Origin: CAVRCT01 sp963719645
GTDB taxonomy: Bacteria > Pseudomonadota > Gammaproteobacteria > DSM-16500
Reading direction: 5' to 3'
Assembly: GCA_963719645.1 (NCBI GenBank)
Contig: CAVRCT010000007.1
Location: 248,001-312,000 of the forward strand
Length of the DNA: 64,000 nucleotides
Both the position numbers and the translations under genes were made by a program. Position 1 is the first letter of the stretch, and each line of letters opens with the position of its first letter. The notes under the pieces are model-generated. The model was not told the DNA's origin, did not search any database, and saw only the letters and a program-made list of their open reading frames with translations. Positions 26,401-35,082 of the stretch are shown here, piece after piece.

Positions 26401-26604
26401 CTTATTGGCTCAAGCAATCATTTTAAATTAGATGAGAACACTATTGCTCTGTTGGAAGATGCAAAATCTAAAGCCAAGGGAATAGCTTTTGAAGATTTTA
26501 AAGGACAAGTAGTAGCTTATTTACCAGATGACCAACAAGAAGAATACGATGACGTATCAGTATGGGACGTTATTGTGAAAACTGTTATAACATCGATGGA
26601 TGAC
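26401..26604 (+). pseudogene. Duplicated 3' fragment of the AbiEii-like toxin gene
   Basis: These 204 bp match 24041-24244 with only two differences. The fragment covers the C-terminal 67 codons before the last few residues; there is no start. The high identity indicates a recent duplication, probably with the flanking 37-bp repeats. Confidence 0.9.
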
Positions 26605-26613
26605 AAAAGAAAA

Positions 26614-26693
26614 CGGTGTCAGGTATCATCATAAAACAACTCTCTATTGTATTAAGAAGATAACAAGTTGTTTTATGATGATACCTGACACCG
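26614..26693. repeat. 27-bp perfect inverted repeat (hairpin)
   Basis: Arms CGGTGTCAGGTATCATCATA... (26614-26640) and complement (26667-26693) with a 26-bp loop. The TGTCAGGTATC arm ends resemble ends of small palindromic mobile elements. Confidence 0.8.
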
Positions 26694-26696
26694 TAT

Positions 26697-26801
26697 CTCA
26701 CTGGCGAGTCTAGTGGTAATTCACCGGATAGGATGGATGCGCTTGTATGGGCGCTGTCAGAGTTGATGTTGAAGCCGGTACGTGAATATTTAATCGCTTA
26801 G
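26697..26801 (+). pseudogene. C-terminal remnant of a phage large terminase
   Basis: The frame ending at TAG 26799-26801 reads TGESSGNSPDRMDALVWALSELMLKP, split here as TGESSGNSPDRMDA and LVWALSELMLKP. S-P-D-R-x-D-A-L-V-W-A-L-x-E-L is the usual C-terminal end of the large terminase subunit. The rest of the gene is missing; upstream lies the 27-bp hairpin. It indicates a decayed prophage at this spot. Confidence 0.75.
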
Positions 26802-26855
26802 TGTATCATCTACCCGAATTATTGTTAGCTAAGCGCGTCGTATCGGAGAAATGAA

Positions 26856-29093
26856 ATGTGTATTGTATGTAGACTGATCTGTATATTTTGTTCTAATAGA
26901 CGCAAATGCCAGGCTGATGCTATTAGCGATACTTTTGAGATTGGCGATCATCCAATTCTCAATAGGTCTGGTGACGTTTTTAAAGTTCAAGAAAGGATAG
27001 TGAATAAAATATATCAAGATTTAAACGGTATTCACGGCCAGATAGCAATAGCAATAACCGGTGAGTGGGGTATTGGTAAGACATCTGTTATGAATTTGCT
27101 TCAAAACAAATTAATTGAAGCTGATGATAAAAATATCATCATTAAATTTGATCCCCAAATAGAAGGTAAATTTGAAATTTCTGACCTGATTGGGGCATTT
27201 TATCTCAAGTTGTATCAGCGAATCAGAAATAAGAAAATAAAGGCATTTCTCGTTAAATCGTTGCAAGCTCTTTCCGTTTTATCAAATGTCGATATCAAAG
27301 GAAGCATTGGTATACCTGGTGTAGTGGAGGTAGGCGCTTCGTATAACCCGAAAAAAAGTATCGATGCATTGATTAAAGCGTTTGAGAGAACCAAACCTGA
27401 AGAATTCTCCCTTCAGGCAGAAGAACAAAATAAATTACTTAAAGAAGAAAAAGTTAAATTATACGTAATTATTGATGAAATCGATCGATTATCTGAACCA
27501 TATATTACAAATTTCCTTTTGTTCTGCCGAACGCTAGAGGTGTTTGATAATTTAATTTGTATAATTGGGATGGATTATGAGCAAGTCTTAAACAAGTTAA
27601 TGTATGAAAGGGCTGGATCACAATTGAAAACGCATCAAATAAGATATAGCGGTGCTAAAAATTATGTAGATAAATTGTTTCAGATAAAATATCAAGTTCA
27701 TCATGATATATATACGCTAACTGCATATGTTGTTGATCAGATTAAGCGTATTGATTCTGAAAATGTCCTACCGGAAGTTTTTGCTCCGGATGATTATAAG
27801 AAACAAGAGGAGTTCATGAGTCTAGTTTCTTACCTTGCAACTCCTCGTCGAATTAAAAAATGGCTTATTTCGTTAAAATTGAATTACTCACTTCTAAAAT
27901 ATTCGCATGCAAATAAGTTTGACTACATGGCATTCCTTGCCGTCACAGTTAAGCACCCTGTTGTTACGGATAATTTATCAAAAAATACAAACATGCTTAT
28001 TAAACATAGGGGTATTTTGTATATTGATGTCAATGATCAGTTTGGATTTTCTTTTACTGAAAAAGATAATGACGACATCCTGATGGCTGGCCTTGGAGTT
28101 ATTGGCGTACACAATAAAAAAGATAAAGTAAGCGACGATAGAAAGGAAAAATTGGAAAAATTGATTGAGTCGCTCGGCACGCAATTTATTTGTGATCCGC
28201 AGTCTTCTAAATATGTGCTGAATTTTTTAAACATACCTACCTATTTAATATTGTTATTTATTCAGGGGGTGTTAAATCCCGAGCATGCCTCTCTTTTTTC
28301 AGACTACTTTAACGGAAAAATCGACGCAGCTTTAAAAACTCTGTTGGAAGATGATCCGATAGTCAATATGTCAGCAAAAGATTTAGCTGGTATTTTATAT
28401 AAAGGTGGCGTGGGGCCATCCGATATTCCAACATTAACGGCCATAAATAAATTATGGTCTCAAAAAATCGATAGCAGCGACATAATTAATTACTATATTA
28501 ATTACTATGAAATAATAGCTAGGATCTCACTGAGAAAAGTGTCAATTGAAAATATTATAGCCGATTGTCCTCTTGGCTTGTCAGAATCTTATTTAAATGA
28601 AATTCTTTATGTGTGTGGCGTTAGTAATAAAGATGCTAAATACAATCTTGTTGAATTAAGAAAGCCTGAGGATGAAGTAATATATAAAAAATATTTAGGT
28701 GATGCTAAATTTGAGGGCAAGTTAATAAAGGATTTCGGTGGTGATTATAAAGCACTAAAAGCTATGTTGACAAAGTGGTTGGATAAATTTGAAAGCGATT
28801 TTCAAACCTCAAATGCAGAAGTATTTTGCCAAAAGTCTCTTATCTCTATTTTTTATCGTTATATTCAATGGGGACAATCAGTTGATGCTCGGGATAACCG
28901 TGGCAAATTGGCTTCCTATGTGATTGCATTTTTGCAGAATAAAAATACAGATGAAAAAGACAAAGCGTTTTTAAAAAAATCACTGAATAACGAAGTCGCT
29001 AAAAACTCCAAAGATGGTTTTCTTGGTCGAGGTAATGTAATGCAAGATTTATTTAATGACAGAGGTCAAGAAGTTTTATCTTTAGTAACTTAG
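26856..29093 (+). CDS. KAP-family P-loop NTPase (defence-associated)
   Basis: A 745-aa protein, with GGAG about 8 nt upstream of the ATG. Walker A GEWGIGKTS is at about 70-78, Walker B KLYVIIDEIDRL at about 205-216, followed by the KAP pattern FLLFCRTLEVFDNLICIIGMDYEQV and YVDKLFQIKYQV. The C-terminal half is helical and unrecognised. The start is odd: MCIVCRLICIFC is Cys-rich and hydrophobic, and lacks the usual KAP insertion of membrane helices inside the ATPase. KAP NTPases are frequent in anti-phage islands. Its neighbours here are a terminase remnant and an AbiE pair. Confidence 0.8.
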   Translation: MCIVCRLICIFCSNRRKCQADAISDTFEIGDHPILNRSGDVFKVQERIVNKIYQDLNGIHGQIAIAITGEWGIGKTSVMNLLQNKLIEADDKNIIIKFDPQIEGKFEISDLIGAFYLKLYQRIRNKKIKAFLVKSLQALSVLSNVDIKGSIGIPGVVEVGASYNPKKSIDALIKAFERTKPEEFSLQAEEQNKLLKEEKVKLYVIIDEIDRLSEPYITNFLLFCRTLEVFDNLICIIGMDYEQVLNKLMYERAGSQLKTHQIRYSGAKNYVDKLFQIKYQVHHDIYTLTAYVVDQIKRIDSENVLPEVFAPDDYKKQEEFMSLVSYLATPRRIKKWLISLKLNYSLLKYSHANKFDYMAFLAVTVKHPVVTDNLSKNTNMLIKHRGILYIDVNDQFGFSFTEKDNDDILMAGLGVIGVHNKKDKVSDDRKEKLEKLIESLGTQFICDPQSSKYVLNFLNIPTYLILLFIQGVLNPEHASLFSDYFNGKIDAALKTLLEDDPIVNMSAKDLAGILYKGGVGPSDIPTLTAINKLWSQKIDSSDIINYYINYYEIIARISLRKVSIENIIADCPLGLSESYLNEILYVCGVSNKDAKYNLVELRKPEDEVIYKKYLGDAKFEGKLIKDFGGDYKALKAMLTKWLDKFESDFQTSNAEVFCQKSLISIFYRYIQWGQSVDARDNRGKLASYVIAFLQNKNTDEKDKAFLKKSLNNEVAKNSKDGFLGRGNVMQDLFNDRGQEVLSLVT

Positions 29094-29441
29094 AAAGTGT
29101 AAACCTTTAAATAATCCAAGAAAAAGTTAAAGATAGGCTGATCAAATACAGTTGTGGTAGATGCATTATATGGCTTAGGTTGCTAAAACTGATTAGGCTG
29201 CTGTACGATTTGAATTTGAAATCACTGGGGGTGATGGTGGGAGTGATGTGGAGTTAAAAAATAGCGGAATTGATTCGCTTACCGATATAGAAGTGCTTTG
29301 ATCCTTCTGCGTGAGTGTTTGTTGTGTTTTGTCTTTCAAGCTAACTCTCTGATTTTTATGGTGAGCTAGCTGTTTTAATTTGTTTAAAAACCCCAGTTAA
29401 ATCAATTAGTACCCGTCTTAAATGATAGTTAGAGTAAAATA
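29094..29441. other. Intergenic region between the KAP gene and the second AbiE pair
   Basis: No gene or strong hairpin was seen. The right end grades into the AT-rich operator/promoter region of the AbiE pair. Confidence 0.4.
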
Positions 29442-29522
29442 AATATCATATTAAGATATTATTTGCATTTTCATTATATTTTTATTATAGTTAAAGTACA
29501 CTCAATATCTTAATGCGATATT
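29442..29522 (+). promoter_or_regulatory. AbiE promoter flanked by two identical operator dyads
   Basis: Two dyads of the form AATATC-N7-GATATT occur at 29442-29460 and 29504-29522, start-to-start distance 62 bp (about six helical turns). Between them lies TTGCAT (29463-29468), a 17-bp spacer and TATAGT (29486-29491), so transcription would start near 29498 and the second dyad would cover the start of the transcript, ending 2 bp before the ATG. AbiEi of Streptococcus agalactiae is known to autorepress through two inverted repeats; this layout is the same in kind. Confidence 0.75.
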
Positions 29523-29524
29523 AA

Positions 29525-30349
29525 ATGAATCTAGAATATAATGAATCACAAGCTGGCATCGGGCAAGCGGAAAGGCGTGTCCTAGAGACTATGAGTCGCT
29601 TAGGCAAAACGGTTATTCGCGCCACAGACTTAGAGAGAGAGCTGGGATACAGTAGGGCCGTGTCGAATTTAGTTCTATCACGTCTCACCAAAAAAGGTTG
29701 GTTACAACGGTTGAAATCAGGAATATACCGCATCGTTCCTCTGGGGTCGGAAAGTGCTACTCCCATACCAGAAGATGCTTGGTCTATTGCAATGGAATTA
29801 TTTTCACCATGCTACATCTCAGGTTGGACCGCTGGCGAGCATTGGGAACTGACAGAACAGATTTTTAATTCTACGGTTATTTTTACCGCTCAAAAGCAAC
29901 GCAAGAAAGATATCATCGCTGCCGGATTAAACTATAGAACTAAATCAATCCCAGCCAAAGATATCTTTGGAACAAAGAAAATCTGGTCGAGTAACACTCC
30001 GATACTTATTGCAGATATGCATAGGACAATCATTGATGCATTAGATGATCCTGAGATTGGCGGGGGTGCGCGCCATACGATCGACATGGTTAAAGCATAT
30101 ATGAAACATAAAGATGCCAATCCAGAAATATTGTTTCAATATGCGGAAAAGCTGAAGCATGGGGGTGTTTTTAAACGACTTGGATTCATAGCTGAAAAAA
30201 TTATGCATCTGCCAAAATCATATTTAGATAAAGTCCATTCAAAAATCAAAAGTGGAATTATCAATCTCGATCCACATGGATCAAATACAGGTTCCATCAT
30301 TACCAAATGGGGAATTAGAATCAATATTCCATTAGGCGACATTTCATGA
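29525..30349 (+). CDS. AbiEi-family antitoxin/repressor
   Basis: A 274-aa protein. A wHTH is at about 15-70 (RRVLETMSRLGKTVIRATDLERELGYSRAVSNLVLSRLTKKGWLQRLKSGIYRI), followed by the AbiEi C-terminal domain (EDAWSIAMELFSPCYISGWTAGEHWELTEQIFNSTVIFTAQKQRKK and TPILIADMHRTIIDALDDPEIGGGARHTIDMV). No ribosome site precedes the ATG at 29525, since an operator dyad fills that space; leaderless-like or weak translation is possible. It overlaps the toxin gene by 4 bp. In known type IV systems it represses the promoter and counters the NTase. Confidence 0.85.
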   Translation: MNLEYNESQAGIGQAERRVLETMSRLGKTVIRATDLERELGYSRAVSNLVLSRLTKKGWLQRLKSGIYRIVPLGSESATPIPEDAWSIAMELFSPCYISGWTAGEHWELTEQIFNSTVIFTAQKQRKKDIIAAGLNYRTKSIPAKDIFGTKKIWSSNTPILIADMHRTIIDALDDPEIGGGARHTIDMVKAYMKHKDANPEILFQYAEKLKHGGVFKRLGFIAEKIMHLPKSYLDKVHSKIKSGIINLDPHGSNTGSIITKWGIRINIPLGDIS

Positions 30350-31578
30350 TTCAGAAACAAGAAATCACAGCCGTAGCAAAAGAATTACAACTGCTACCCA
30401 CTACAATAGAAAAAGATTATGTTCTCAGCTGGATTTTATATGGAATATCACAAAATACGTCATTATCTAAATGGCTATTCAAAGGTGGCACATGCCTTAA
30501 AAAATGCTATTTTGAAACATACCGTTTTTCGGAAGACTTAGATTTTACTGTCCCGGACGGGGCGATCTATAGTGAGAATGATATTAAAAGCGCACTTAAC
30601 GAAATAGCGGATGTAGTTTACGATGCTGCCGGTATTAACATAAGAACCCGTGAGATTGAAGTTGTAGAGAGCATAAACAAGCGGAATAAGAAAACCTATA
30701 TTGCTAAATATACTTATTTAGGACCTTTAAATCTTCCATCACGAACCCAGCAGCGAATTAAATTTGATATTACAAATGATGAGATAATTGTTGACTCTCC
30801 TGATATACGAGATGTGCTTCACGCTTTTAGCGATGCACCTAACCCCGTTGTAAAGATGAGATGTTATTCTGTGAACGAGATACTTGCTGAAAAAACTCGG
30901 GCAATATACGAGCGACAAGGTCGTGCTCGAGACATTTACGATATCGTTAACATTAGCCGTAATTTTCGCGAAAATGTTGATAAAGATATTGCACGAGCGG
31001 CGCTGAACAAGAAATTTGATTTTATAGGTATAGCAAATCCAACAGTTGACAGTATTCTTTCTCAATTGGATTTTCCGCAGCTGCAGGCTGCTTGGTCGGA
31101 TCAACTTAATCATCAGTTAGAAGTGCTGCCTCCCGCAGAAAGTTTCTATAATGAGTTACGGCCAGCATTATCGTGGTGGATTGATCTGCACCCGACAGAA
31201 CAATTGCTTGCTACAATTTCTAATGCTGCAAATGAAACAACATTGCCTCGCGAACATTTTCCATTGACCCAACATCGACCATCAAGGAGGGTTGGTATAG
31301 GGCATAATGTTAGCGGCATATTCTCACCGAATATGGGTCAAATTAGATATGCTGCTCGAAATCGGTTATGTGTTGAAATTGAATATCATGGTGTTAGACG
31401 GCTTGCCGAGCCATATTCTGTGAAGCGAGCAAATACAGGAGATGTGCTTTTGTATGTATATGAGCTGACGAAGGGAGCATCGAGAACGAATGGGATTAGA
31501 TCATATAAAATAAATGAGATTATGGATGCAAGAGTTGCAGGAGAATCGTTTTTGCCGAGGTATGCAGTTGAGTTGTGA
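30346..31578 (+). CDS. AbiEii nucleotidyltransferase toxin with C-terminal WYL-like domain
   Basis: A 410-aa protein. The NTase domain has KWLFKGGTCLKKCYFETYRFSEDLDFTV (G-G-T...S-E-D-L-D) and EILAEKTRAIYERQGRARDIYDIVNI. Ordinary AbiEii toxins are about 300 aa. Here a further ~85 residues (about 325-410) read as a WYL-like module: IRYAARNRLCVEIEYHGVRRLAEPYSV, LLYVYELT and IRSYKINEIMDARV. WYL domains sense ligands, often nucleic acid or nucleotides, in defence regulators. The fusion suggests a toxin gated by such a signal (inference). The start overlaps the antitoxin stop (ATGA). Confidence 0.85.
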   Translation: MIQKQEITAVAKELQLLPTTIEKDYVLSWILYGISQNTSLSKWLFKGGTCLKKCYFETYRFSEDLDFTVPDGAIYSENDIKSALNEIADVVYDAAGINIRTREIEVVESINKRNKKTYIAKYTYLGPLNLPSRTQQRIKFDITNDEIIVDSPDIRDVLHAFSDAPNPVVKMRCYSVNEILAEKTRAIYERQGRARDIYDIVNISRNFRENVDKDIARAALNKKFDFIGIANPTVDSILSQLDFPQLQAAWSDQLNHQLEVLPPAESFYNELRPALSWWIDLHPTEQLLATISNAANETTLPREHFPLTQHRPSRRVGIGHNVSGIFSPNMGQIRYAARNRLCVEIEYHGVRRLAEPYSVKRANTGDVLLYVYELTKGASRTNGIRSYKINEIMDARVAGESFLPRYAVEL

Positions 31579-31691
31579 TGCGAAAGTCTTGATGTTGATC
31601 AAATGTATGGTTAATACCATTATTTTATTGAGTCATAAAATCTATGTTTAAATCAATAATAATATTCCATATGCACTTTGCTTTAACCATT

Positions 31692-31837
31692 TTGCACTCC
31701 AGTTGCACTCCAGCGACTTATCAGGGTTTTGGAATTTTTGCGGAATCATGACTGGGACTGAGTTAGGCTTGGGTAGTTGTGTATTAATTTATATTTTCAA
31801 AAATACGCATAAAACATGCACTTCATTTGCACTTCAG
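31692..31837. repeat. Paired TTGCACTYCA direct repeats beside tRNA-Pro (possible integrase arm sites)
   Basis: TTGCACTCCAG occurs twice in tandem (31692-31713), and TGCACTTCA twice at 31817-31825 and 31828-31836. They lie between the AbiE toxin gene and the 3' end of tRNA-Pro, where an integrated island would have its attachment region. No integrase gene is present in the window, so this remains a relic or coincidence. It otherwise fills the 31579-31882 gap; no gene was seen. Confidence 0.4.
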
Positions 31838-31882
31838 AATTTTTCTTCGGTTTGAGAATTTAAATATAACTACTAGTTTTAC

Positions 31883-31959
31883 TGGTCGGGGTGACAAGAT
31901 TCGAACTTGCGGCCCCTGCCTCCCGAAGGCAGTGCTCTACCAGGCTGAGCTACACCCCG
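31883..31959 (-). tRNA. tRNA-Pro (anticodon CGG)
   Basis: A 77-nt cloverleaf including the encoded CCA: acceptor CGGGGTG/CACCCCG, D arm GCTC-AGCCTGGTA-GAGC, anticodon stem CTGCC/GGCAG with loop TTCGGGA (anticodon CGG), and T arm with GTTCGAAT. The CCA end faces the accessory island. Confidence 0.95.
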
Positions 31960-31969
31960 TTGATGTGTT

Positions 31970-32938
31970 TTAATAACTGCGTTCGACGACGAACTCAGTT
32001 AGGTCGTGCAAGGCTTGGCGGTATGGTGATTCGGGAAGATACGTCAAGCTTGTGCGTGCTGTCTGTGCATACTGTTTTGCAGCGTTGGCAGTGTACTCGA
32101 TGGCGCCGGTCGATTCAATAATGCTGATGATTGAATTGATTTGGTCAGTCGAGCCTGTTTTGATGGCTTCGCGGATTAATGCAACTTCCGCTTTTTTGCC
32201 TTTCCGTAACGCATAAATGAGTGGCAACGTTGGCTTGCCTTCGGTTAAATCATTACCGATGTTTTTCCCCATTTCAGCTGCGGAAGAGTGATAATCCATC
32301 GCATCATCAATCAATTGAAATGCCATTCCTAATTGCATGCCATAATCTTGCATCGCCCGCATTTGCTTACTGGAATAATCCGCGAGAGCAGTCCCAGTCT
32401 GGGTCGCCACTTCAAATAATTTGGCGGTTTTACGCTGGATCACCTCGTAATAGGCTTTTTCCGACGTATCTGGGTTATGACAATTTAATAACTGTAAAAT
32501 TTCACCCTCCGCTAACGTATTGGTTGCATCGGTAAAAATTCTTAAGACATCCATATTATTTAATTTAACTAAGACCTGAAAAGCCCGGGAATAGAGAAAA
32601 TCACCCACTAAGACACTGGCGCAATTGCCCCACACGGCATTGGCTGTTTCATGACCGCGGCGTAAATTCGAATTATCCACGACATCGTCATGTAATAAGG
32701 TCGCGGTATGAAATAATTCAATGGCGGCGGCTAATTCAATATGCTGTTGTTTTTGATGGTTCAATGCGCGGGCAGATAATAAGACTAACATCGGGCGAAT
32801 GCGTTTGCCGCCAGCCGTTAATACATAGTCAACTATTTGATTAATAAACTGAACATCAGACTGCAATTCCGTGCAGATAAATTTATCCGTTGCTGCTAAA
32901 TCAGATTGCACTAGAGCGCGTATAGAGGCTAGTGGCAT
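31970..32938 (-). CDS. ispB: Octaprenyl/polyprenyl diphosphate synthase
   Basis: A 322-aa trans-prenyl chain elongating enzyme making the side chain of ubiquinone from isopentenyl diphosphate. First Asp-rich motif LLHDDVVDNSNLRRG (about 84-98), second motif AFQLIDDAMDY; the GGKRIRP and KTAKLFE motifs are also present. Length is normal for IspB. It is divergent from rplU, the conserved gammaproteobacterial arrangement, and its stop lies 10 bp from the tRNA-Pro gene. Confidence 0.95.
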   Translation of the reverse strand: MPLASIRALVQSDLAATDKFICTELQSDVQFINQIVDYVLTAGGKRIRPMLVLLSARALNHQKQQHIELAAAIELFHTATLLHDDVVDNSNLRRGHETANAVWGNCASVLVGDFLYSRAFQVLVKLNNMDVLRIFTDATNTLAEGEILQLLNCHNPDTSEKAYYEVIQRKTAKLFEVATQTGTALADYSSKQMRAMQDYGMQLGMAFQLIDDAMDYHSSAAEMGKNIGNDLTEGKPTLPLIYALRKGKKAEVALIREAIKTGSTDQINSIISIIESTGAIEYTANAAKQYAQTARTSLTYLPESPYRQALHDLTEFVVERSY

Positions 32939-33112
32939 GGGGTTAACTATCTCTTATTTATATGATTTTGAAGGGAAGATGCTAGATGGCCGGGTGACGG
33001 GTGTCAAGAGTTATTATGCTAAGTATTATCTCTTGCTTCAAAGCAAATAACCCCCTATAATCGCACTCCTTCAAGAATCAGAAAGATATCGAAAAGAATT
33101 TGGAGTGTAAAC

Positions 33113-33421
33113 ATGTATGCAGTCATTACCAGCGGTGGTAAACAATATCGCGTCACAGAAGGATTAACGCTTAAACTTGAGAAGTTAACCGCTGAAGTTG
33201 GCACAACCGTCAATTTAGAAAAAGTATTAATGGTCGTCAATGGCGAGAATATCCAAGTCGGCAAGCCGCATTTAGATGTTGCAGTGGAAGCTTCCATTGT
33301 TTCTCATGGTCGTCATAAAAAAATTCACATCGTGAAATTCAGACGCCGTAAGCATCATCGCAAACAAATGGGTCACAGACAGTATTTTACTGAAGTGAAA
33401 ATTACAAAGATTGCTGGTTAA
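33113..33421 (+). CDS. rplU: Ribosomal protein bL21
   Basis: A 102-aa L21, starting MYAVITSGGKQYRVTEG, the highly conserved N-terminus, with KFRRRKHHRKQMGHRQ near the end. It is a component of the 50S subunit. It is first gene of rplU-rpmA-obgE, 27 bp before rpmA. TTGGAG precedes the ATG. Confidence 0.97.
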   Translation: MYAVITSGGKQYRVTEGLTLKLEKLTAEVGTTVNLEKVLMVVNGENIQVGKPHLDVAVEASIVSHGRHKKIHIVKFRRRKHHRKQMGHRQYFTEVKITKIAG

Positions 33422-33448
33422 TTCAGTATTTGAGAGAGGATTGACAGA

Positions 33449-33724
33449 ATGGCACATAAGAAAGCGGGTGGTAGTACGCGGAATGGTCGCGACTCAAACC
33501 CAAAATATTTAGGTGTAAAACGATTTGGCGGTGAATTAGTGAGTGCAGGTAATATCATCATTCGTCAACGTGGTACGAAGTTTCATCCAGGCCGTCATGT
33601 GGGCATGGGCAGAGACCATACGTTATATGCGTTAGTTGCAGGCAAAGTGGTTTTTGCGGTGAAAGGCAAAGACAAGAAAAAATGCGTTAGCATTGAGCCT
33701 GTTGAGACGGAAGTCGCAGCATAA
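33449..33724 (+). CDS. rpmA: Ribosomal protein bL27
   Basis: A 91-aa L27 with the canonical start MAHKKAGGSTRNGRDSNPKYLG, which places its N-terminal tail at the peptidyl-transferase centre. GAGAGGA precedes the ATG. It is followed by a terminator, so obgE may be partly uncoupled from it. Confidence 0.97.
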   Translation: MAHKKAGGSTRNGRDSNPKYLGVKRFGGELVSAGNIIIRQRGTKFHPGRHVGMGRDHTLYALVAGKVVFAVKGKDKKKCVSIEPVETEVAA

Positions 33725-33747
33725 ATTTGCGACTATCAAATGAATTG

Positions 33748-33779
33748 AAAAGCCTCGACTATTATCGAGGCTTTTTTTT
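33748..33779 (+). terminator. Rho-independent terminator after rpmA
   Basis: AGCCTCG-ACTATTAT-CGAGGCT (33751-33772) forms a perfect 7-bp stem followed by seven further T residues. Confidence 0.9.
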
Positions 33780-33801
33780 ATGTTTTAAAAAAAGATGAAT
33801 T

Positions 33802-34836
33802 ATGAAATTTATTGATGAAGCAAAAATTAGAGTAGACGCGGGTAATGGTGGCAATGGCTGCTGTAGCTTCTTGCGTTTGAAATTTATGCCAAACGGCGGC
33901 CCTGATGGGGGAGATGGGGGCGACGGTGGCAGTATATTTTTGCAAGCCGATGAGGGCATTAATACGTTAGTCGATTATCGCTATACCCGCGTTTTTCAAG
34001 CGGAAAATGGCAAAAAAGGCCAAGGGCGAGATTGCTCAGGCAGAGCGGGAAAAGATTTAACGTTGTTGGTGCCGGTGGGTACCATGATTTATGACCAGGA
34101 TACCGATGAGTTAATTGCGGATTTAACGAAGCACGGCCAATTGATGTGTATTGCCAAAGGCGGCTCAGGTGGTGTGGGGAATGCGCGCTTCAAAAGCAGT
34201 GTTAATCGGGCGCCACGGCGAACGATACCGGGCGGCGAGGGTGATCGGCGTAATTTACGCTTGGAATTGAAGGTATTGGCGGATGTGGGTTTGGTTGGTA
34301 TGCCGAATGCAGGTAAATCTACCTTGATTCATGGAATATCGGCTGCGCGGCCTAAAGTAGCGGATTATCCTTTTACGACGTTGCATCCCAATTTGGGTGT
34401 TGTTCGGGTTTCGATGCATCGCAGTTTTGTGGTGGCGGATATCCCAGGTTTAATTGAAGGGGCTGCAGAAGGCGCAGGTTTGGGGATTCGTTTCTTGAAA
34501 CATGTCATGCGGACGCGGTTGTTATTTCATATGGTGGATATGTTGCCGCCGGATGGCAGTGATCCTGCTGTGCAGGTCGAGGCGATTTCGCATGAGTTAG
34601 AGAAATTTAATCCTGAGTTGTATGCTAAAGAACGCTGGTTGGTCTTAAACAAAATTGATTTATTGCCTGAGGATGAAGTTGAGGCGCGCTGTGCGGATGT
34701 GGTGAAGCAGTTAAATTGGCAGGGTAAAGTGTTTAAGATTTCTGGGTTGAGTCGTAAAGGGACGGATGAATTGACTCAGGCGGCGATGCGGTTTTTGGAG
34801 GCGTCGCGGTTGGAAGGTGAAAGTGAGGGAGATTGA
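33802..34836 (+). CDS. obgE: Obg-family GTPase
   Basis: A 344-aa GTPase of the Obg/CgtA family, acting in 50S assembly and stress control. The N-terminal Gly-rich Obg fold (MKFIDEAKIRVDAGNGGNGC, GGPDGGDGGDGG) precedes a G domain with GMPNAGKST, DIPGLIEGA and NKIDLLPE. It has a short acidic C-terminal tail (GESEGD). ATG at 33802; the preceding sequence is AT-rich with a weak GATG-type site. Confidence 0.96.
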   Translation: MKFIDEAKIRVDAGNGGNGCCSFLRLKFMPNGGPDGGDGGDGGSIFLQADEGINTLVDYRYTRVFQAENGKKGQGRDCSGRAGKDLTLLVPVGTMIYDQDTDELIADLTKHGQLMCIAKGGSGGVGNARFKSSVNRAPRRTIPGGEGDRRNLRLELKVLADVGLVGMPNAGKSTLIHGISAARPKVADYPFTTLHPNLGVVRVSMHRSFVVADIPGLIEGAAEGAGLGIRFLKHVMRTRLLFHMVDMLPPDGSDPAVQVEAISHELEKFNPELYAKERWLVLNKIDLLPEDEVEARCADVVKQLNWQGKVFKISGLSRKGTDELTQAAMRFLEASRLEGESEGD

Positions 34837-34869
34837 GAGAGGAGTTTTTTAGTTAAGTCTCAGAGATTT

Positions 34870-35070
34870 GCGGGAGATCCTTCGGAGCGAAAAGCGCTCA
34901 GGATGACAGCTCTTTCTTTTGCGGGATATCCTTCGGAGCGAAAAGCGCTCAGGATGACAGCTCTTTCTTTTGCGGGATATCCTTCGGAGCGAAAAGCACT
35001 CGGGATGACAGCTCTTTCTTTTGCGGGAGATCCTTCGGAGCGAAAAGCGCTCAGGATGACAGTCCTTTCT
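34870..35070. repeat. Four tandem 51-bp repeats
   Basis: GCGGGAGATCCTTCGGAGCG-type units start at 34870, 34921, 34972 and 35023, an exact 51-bp period with few substitutions. Each contains the small palindrome CGGAGCGAAAAGCGCTCAGG. A related inverted copy occurs at 60180-60310. Confidence 0.9.
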
Positions 35071-35082
35071 AGAGAAAAATTT

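Noticed and set aside
31692..31837. Integrated island with defined att sites
   Set aside because: Only short repeats are visible; no integrase and no duplicated tRNA end was found, so boundaries cannot be claimed.
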